A DNA stretch of 64,000 nt from Planctomyces sp. GTDB taxonomy: Bacteria > Planctomycetota > Planctomycetia > Planctomycetales > Planctomycetaceae. The stretch lies in NCBI GenBank assembly GCA_019636235.1, contig JAHBXW010000001.1, positions 186,001 to 250,000 of the forward strand, read 5' to 3'. Of the stretch, positions 61,403 to 64,000 are shown piece by piece. The notes beneath the pieces are model-generated. The model made no database searches and had not been told where the DNA came from. It worked only from the letters and a program-made list of their open reading frames with translations. How positions within the stretch are numbered: position 1 is the first letter of the stretch; every line of letters starts with the position of its first letter. The position numbers and the translations under genes were made by a program.

Positions 61403-64000
61403 TCAGGCACTGTTGTCGCTGTCGGCGAGTTGTTCCGATGGCTGCGCCATCCGGTGCGGCGTCTCGGCCTCGAGCGAAATTCGCAGTTCCCCGAGCCGCT
61501 TCCGATCCTCGACCGACTCGGCGATCTCCTCCGCCTGATCGAGATATTCCCGGGCGTCCCGGAACATCCGCTGCTCCATGCGGATCGCCGCCTCCGTCAT
61601 CAGCAGGGCCGCCTGGCAGTCCGAATGCGTGAGATCAGACTCGAGCCCATAAATCTGCGACCGGGCCTCGGGAGCGTTGCGGACCGAATCCTCCGGCGCC
61701 GTCGCCAGCAGCCAGCACATCCGCAGTCGCACCAGCGCGGACCGGGGATCGAATTCGAGCGCCTGCTGGAACGCCGCCTTCGCCGCCACGTAATCCCCCT
61801 CCGCCATCCGCAGCTCGCCATCGACCCGATGGAACTCCGGCATGTTCCCCACGGCCTCCCGCGCCATTTCCAGTTGCGACCGCGCCTCCGGCGTCTGTCC
61901 GGCCGCCAGCAGCGCGTTGGCCAGTCGCAGGCGATGATCCGGACAGTCCGGTTCCCAATCGAGAGCCCGCGCATAGTAATCCACGGCCGCGTCCTCGGCC
62001 GGATTCGTTGGCGGGGAGTCGAACGGAATCCGGCGGATGCGAATGTTGCGGTAGACCACGGAGTGCGTGGCCGTGAGCGTGTTGATCGAGCCGAAATGCA
62101 GGTGGTCGCCGGCCGGGAACGGCATGTCGTGGATCGCGGAAACCCGCGCCCCGTTGTGATACGTCTCGATCGCGTCGTCCCACACGCGCACGCCCAACCT
62201 CACGAAGCCGTCCTCGCGCGGCGACTTCAGAAACTTTCGCGGCGACATGAGCGTCGGCACGTACGTCGAAACGTGATGGCTCGACAGCCCATAAGCCAGG
62301 CCCGGTTCGCGCCAGACGTACACGTGCTGGGGCGTCCGCCCAAACGGATCCTTCGCGTCATTCGACACCACGGTGATTCCGAAACCCTTGGCCTCGCGTC
62401 CCGTATGGCTCGACTCCGGCAGGCTCAATTCCGCCTCGACGTCGAACGGCGGCGCGAAGCGCAACAGCGGCTCGATATACACGACGAGATTGTGGTCCGC
62501 GGCCCCCAGGCGCACCGATCGTTCGTCCAGCACGTCGAACTCCGCGGCCCGCACAATCCAGTTCGACAGCAGCCTGTCGAACGTCAGCTCCACCCAGTCG
62601 CCCGCCACGTACCGGTCCAGCATCTCCAGCATCCGGTCCGCGGTCGCATAGTACTCCTGGGCCTCGGGCCGCGCGTTCTTCGTTCGCTCGCTGGCGAGCA
62701 TCTCCCGCAGCTCGGCCAAATCCTGACGTTCCGGGAGTTGTCGCTGGGGCAGCGTCAGCAGCCGATGCACCGTCAGCATGTTGTCGCGGTTCGGAGTGTC
62801 CATCGCGAAACACACCGCGCGGCAGTACTCCGGCTGCGTCCGTGTGTCCGAGGGCCACAGCCGGGCGATCTCGCTGAAGTTCGAATTCTCGAACATCCGC
62901 CGGGCGACGTCGAATTCCTCGGCCTGGATCAGGATTGATGTCGCATCTGTCAGATCCCGGGCCATCGGGATTCGCGTTGCGGGATCCGCCGCGAGGTAGC
63001 CCTCGACCAGTTTGCGGGCCACGCCCGCGATCGGCTGCACCAGCCCCAGCGGCAGATCCTGGGGGAGGTCCGTCCGCACGTGGCGGATCGCGACCATCGC
63101 CTGCTTTGGAATCGCCGTGTCATACCGGCCGGATTCGGCACAGCTCCGGCCGATGTTCAGGATTTCCTCGTGCGTGCCGCCCCAGCGCGGCATCTTGGCC
63201 CAGAACAACGCCCGATAGGCCTCCTCGTGGTCGCATTGGGCGAGAACCGCTTCATGAAACCATTGCTCCGGCTCCCACTCCGGCTCCTGCTGGCCCATCG
63301 CGATGCGAATCAGCAGCGTCGCCGGCTGCGGGAATTCCGGGTGCAGCACCCAGGCGCTCGTCGCGTGCCGCTCGGCCGCGTTCAGCGCGCTGTAAAACGT
63401 CGCCCACGCCTCCGGCCGCACCGAATCAACGTAACCAGTGCCCCGAGCGTTCCAGCCCGACTCGACGTACCACCGCGCCGCCAGCAGGTGCAGCGCCCAC
63501 GGATCCGTCCCGGGCGTCGCCACGCACGCCTGCAGCAGCTCCTGCAGCTCTGGATAAGGGAGCGCTCGCGCTCCCATGGCCGACTCCACCAGCGCCATGC
63601 GGATCTCCGGGCTGTGCGGATTGCCGGCTTCCGACAGGAATTTCGCGGCCGCATCCATCGCGACGCGCCGCGCGGTCGCCTGAGTGGGGTGTCCCTTCGC
63701 CCAGGACTCCATCGCGTGCAGGCACCAGGCGCGGACCAGAAACCGGTGCACCGGCAATGCCGCAGGACCATTCAGCGAATCGCGCAACTGCAGGAACCGC
63801 GAATGCGCGGCGCGGTCGTCGATTTGCCCCGCGGACATTCGCAGCCGAGTCAGATAGATGCCGAGGGTCGGATCCGTGCTGCCCTTTGCGAGAGCTTCGT
63901 CGCCCAGCGCCAGGATGCTGGCCGATTCGGAGACCGGCCGCACTCCGGTGGCGATTTCGACGTACTGCTGCATGACCTTGACGCCAATCGCCTTGGCCTC
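61403..64000 (-). CDS. Large TPR-type protein (partial, N-terminus beyond the right edge)
   Basis: At least 866 residues are visible and the frame stays open to the window end (the last codons read EAKAIGVKV before an internal Met at 63973), so the N-terminus is cut. The first 400 residues and the last 200 are helical repeats of TPR type (for example AVDYYARALDWEPDCPDHRLRLANALL and AAFQQALEFDPRSALVRLRM). Between them, about residues 480-660 form a beta-rich module resembling a concanavalin or LamG-like domain (FDVEAELSLPESSHTGREAKGFG, FVRLGVRVWDDAIETYHNGARV). Such mixed proteins are common in planctomycetes; an extracellular or periplasmic scaffolding role is guessed only. Confidence 0.7.
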   Translation of the reverse strand, partial: EAKAIGVKVMQQYVEIATGVRPVSESASILALGDEALAKGSTDPTLGIYLTRLRMSAGQIDDRAAHSRFLQLRDSLNGPAALPVHRFLVRAWCLHAMESWAKGHPTQATARRVAMDAAAKFLSEAGNPHSPEIRMALVESAMGARALPYPELQELLQACVATPGTDPWALHLLAARWYVESGWNARGTGYVDSVRPEAWATFYSALNAAERHATSAWVLHPEFPQPATLLIRIAMGQQEPEWEPEQWFHEAVLAQCDHEEAYRALFWAKMPRWGGTHEEILNIGRSCAESGRYDTAIPKQAMVAIRHVRTDLPQDLPLGLVQPIAGVARKLVEGYLAADPATRIPMARDLTDATSILIQAEEFDVARRMFENSNFSEIARLWPSDTRTQPEYCRAVCFAMDTPNRDNMLTVHRLLTLPQRQLPERQDLAELREMLASERTKNARPEAQEYYATADRMLEMLDRYVAGDWVELTFDRLLSNWIVRAAEFDVLDERSVRLGAADHNLVVYIEPLLRFAPPFDVEAELSLPESSHTGREAKGFGITVVSNDAKDPFGRTPQHVYVWREPGLAYGLSSHHVSTYVPTLMSPRKFLKSPREDGFVRLGVRVWDDAIETYHNGARVSAIHDMPFPAGDHLHFGSINTLTATHSVVYRNIRIRRIPFDSPPTNPAEDAAVDYYARALDWEPDCPDHRLRLANALLAAGQTPEARSQLEMAREAVGNMPEFHRVDGELRMAEGDYVAAKAAFQQALEFDPRSALVRLRMCWLLATAPEDSVRNAPEARSQIYGLESDLTHSDCQAALLMTEAAIRMEQRMFRDAREYLDQAEEIAESVEDRKRLGELRISLEAETPHRMAQPSEQLADSDNSA

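Overview
The window is a 64-kb, GC-rich, densely coded stretch of a bacterial chromosome, almost certainly from a planctomycete of the order Planctomycetales. I infer this from the protein families, not from any database search. It has a secreted PVC-type haem protein with a C-terminal CxxCH motif, a DUF1549/DUF1553 'planctomycete cytochrome' protein, a Tat-exported Gfo/Idh/MocA oxidoreductase, a tandem DUF1080 protein, a parallel beta-helix protein, a membrane Ser/Thr kinase and a bacterial SNF2/SWIM helicase. No rRNA, tRNA, CRISPR array, integrase, transposase or prophage gene was recognised, and base composition looks even. It reads as ordinary core chromosome with a large secreted and periplasmic component.

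Layout. 1-15.7 kb: protoporphyrinogen oxidase (cut by the left edge), a secreted glutathione peroxidase with a good Rho-independent terminator, a beta-helix protein, the large PVC haem protein, a retropepsin-like protein, two TPR-type proteins, a double DUF1080 protein, an RluA-type pseudouridine synthase and an FAH-family enzyme. 15.8-22.1 kb: a minus-strand pair (phosphofructokinase with PPi-type residues, then ADP-forming acyl-CoA synthetase fused to GNAT), divergent from cysK and a THUMP-like methyltransferase. 22.1-29.9 kb: a helical-repeat protein, a NusG paralogue coupled to a DUF2064 glycosyltransferase, an OYE-type oxidoreductase, a membrane Ser/Thr kinase, a TIGR01777 epimerase and rdgB. 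30.1-35.6 kb: three-subunit proton-translocating transhydrogenase (pntAA-pntAB-pntB), a beta-hydroxyacid dehydrogenase and a class I aminotransferase. 35.6-46.5 kb: DUF1549/1553 cytochrome, Gfo/Idh/MocA, XRE-cupin regulator, an RND efflux adaptor and permease, and an unknown protein. 46.5-53.2 kb: tdh, a LipB-like protein, lipA, an SGNH-like protein, an M16-like protein, thiS and thiG. 53.2-64 kb: MFS transporter, cysteine desulfurase-family enzyme, RodA/FtsW, SNF2 helicase, TRIC-family protein and a large TPR-type protein running off the right edge.

The most unusual stretch is 47.6-52.3 kb. Three nearly consecutive genes keep their family fold signatures but lack the canonical catalytic residues: a LipB homologue without the Cys/Lys pair beside an intact LipA, an SGNH-like membrane protein without Ser/Asn/Asp/His, and an M16 protein without HxxEH that is translationally coupled to thiS. 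Other points worth checking are a 22-bp tandem repeat just upstream of a near-consensus promoter (12.6 kb), an AT-rich dyad upstream of tdh, an operator-like dyad in front of the M16-thiSG operon, and the translationally linked PPi-type PFK / ADP-forming acyl-CoA synthetase pair, which suggests energy-saving glycolysis and acetate metabolism. All functional assignments come from reading motifs by eye.
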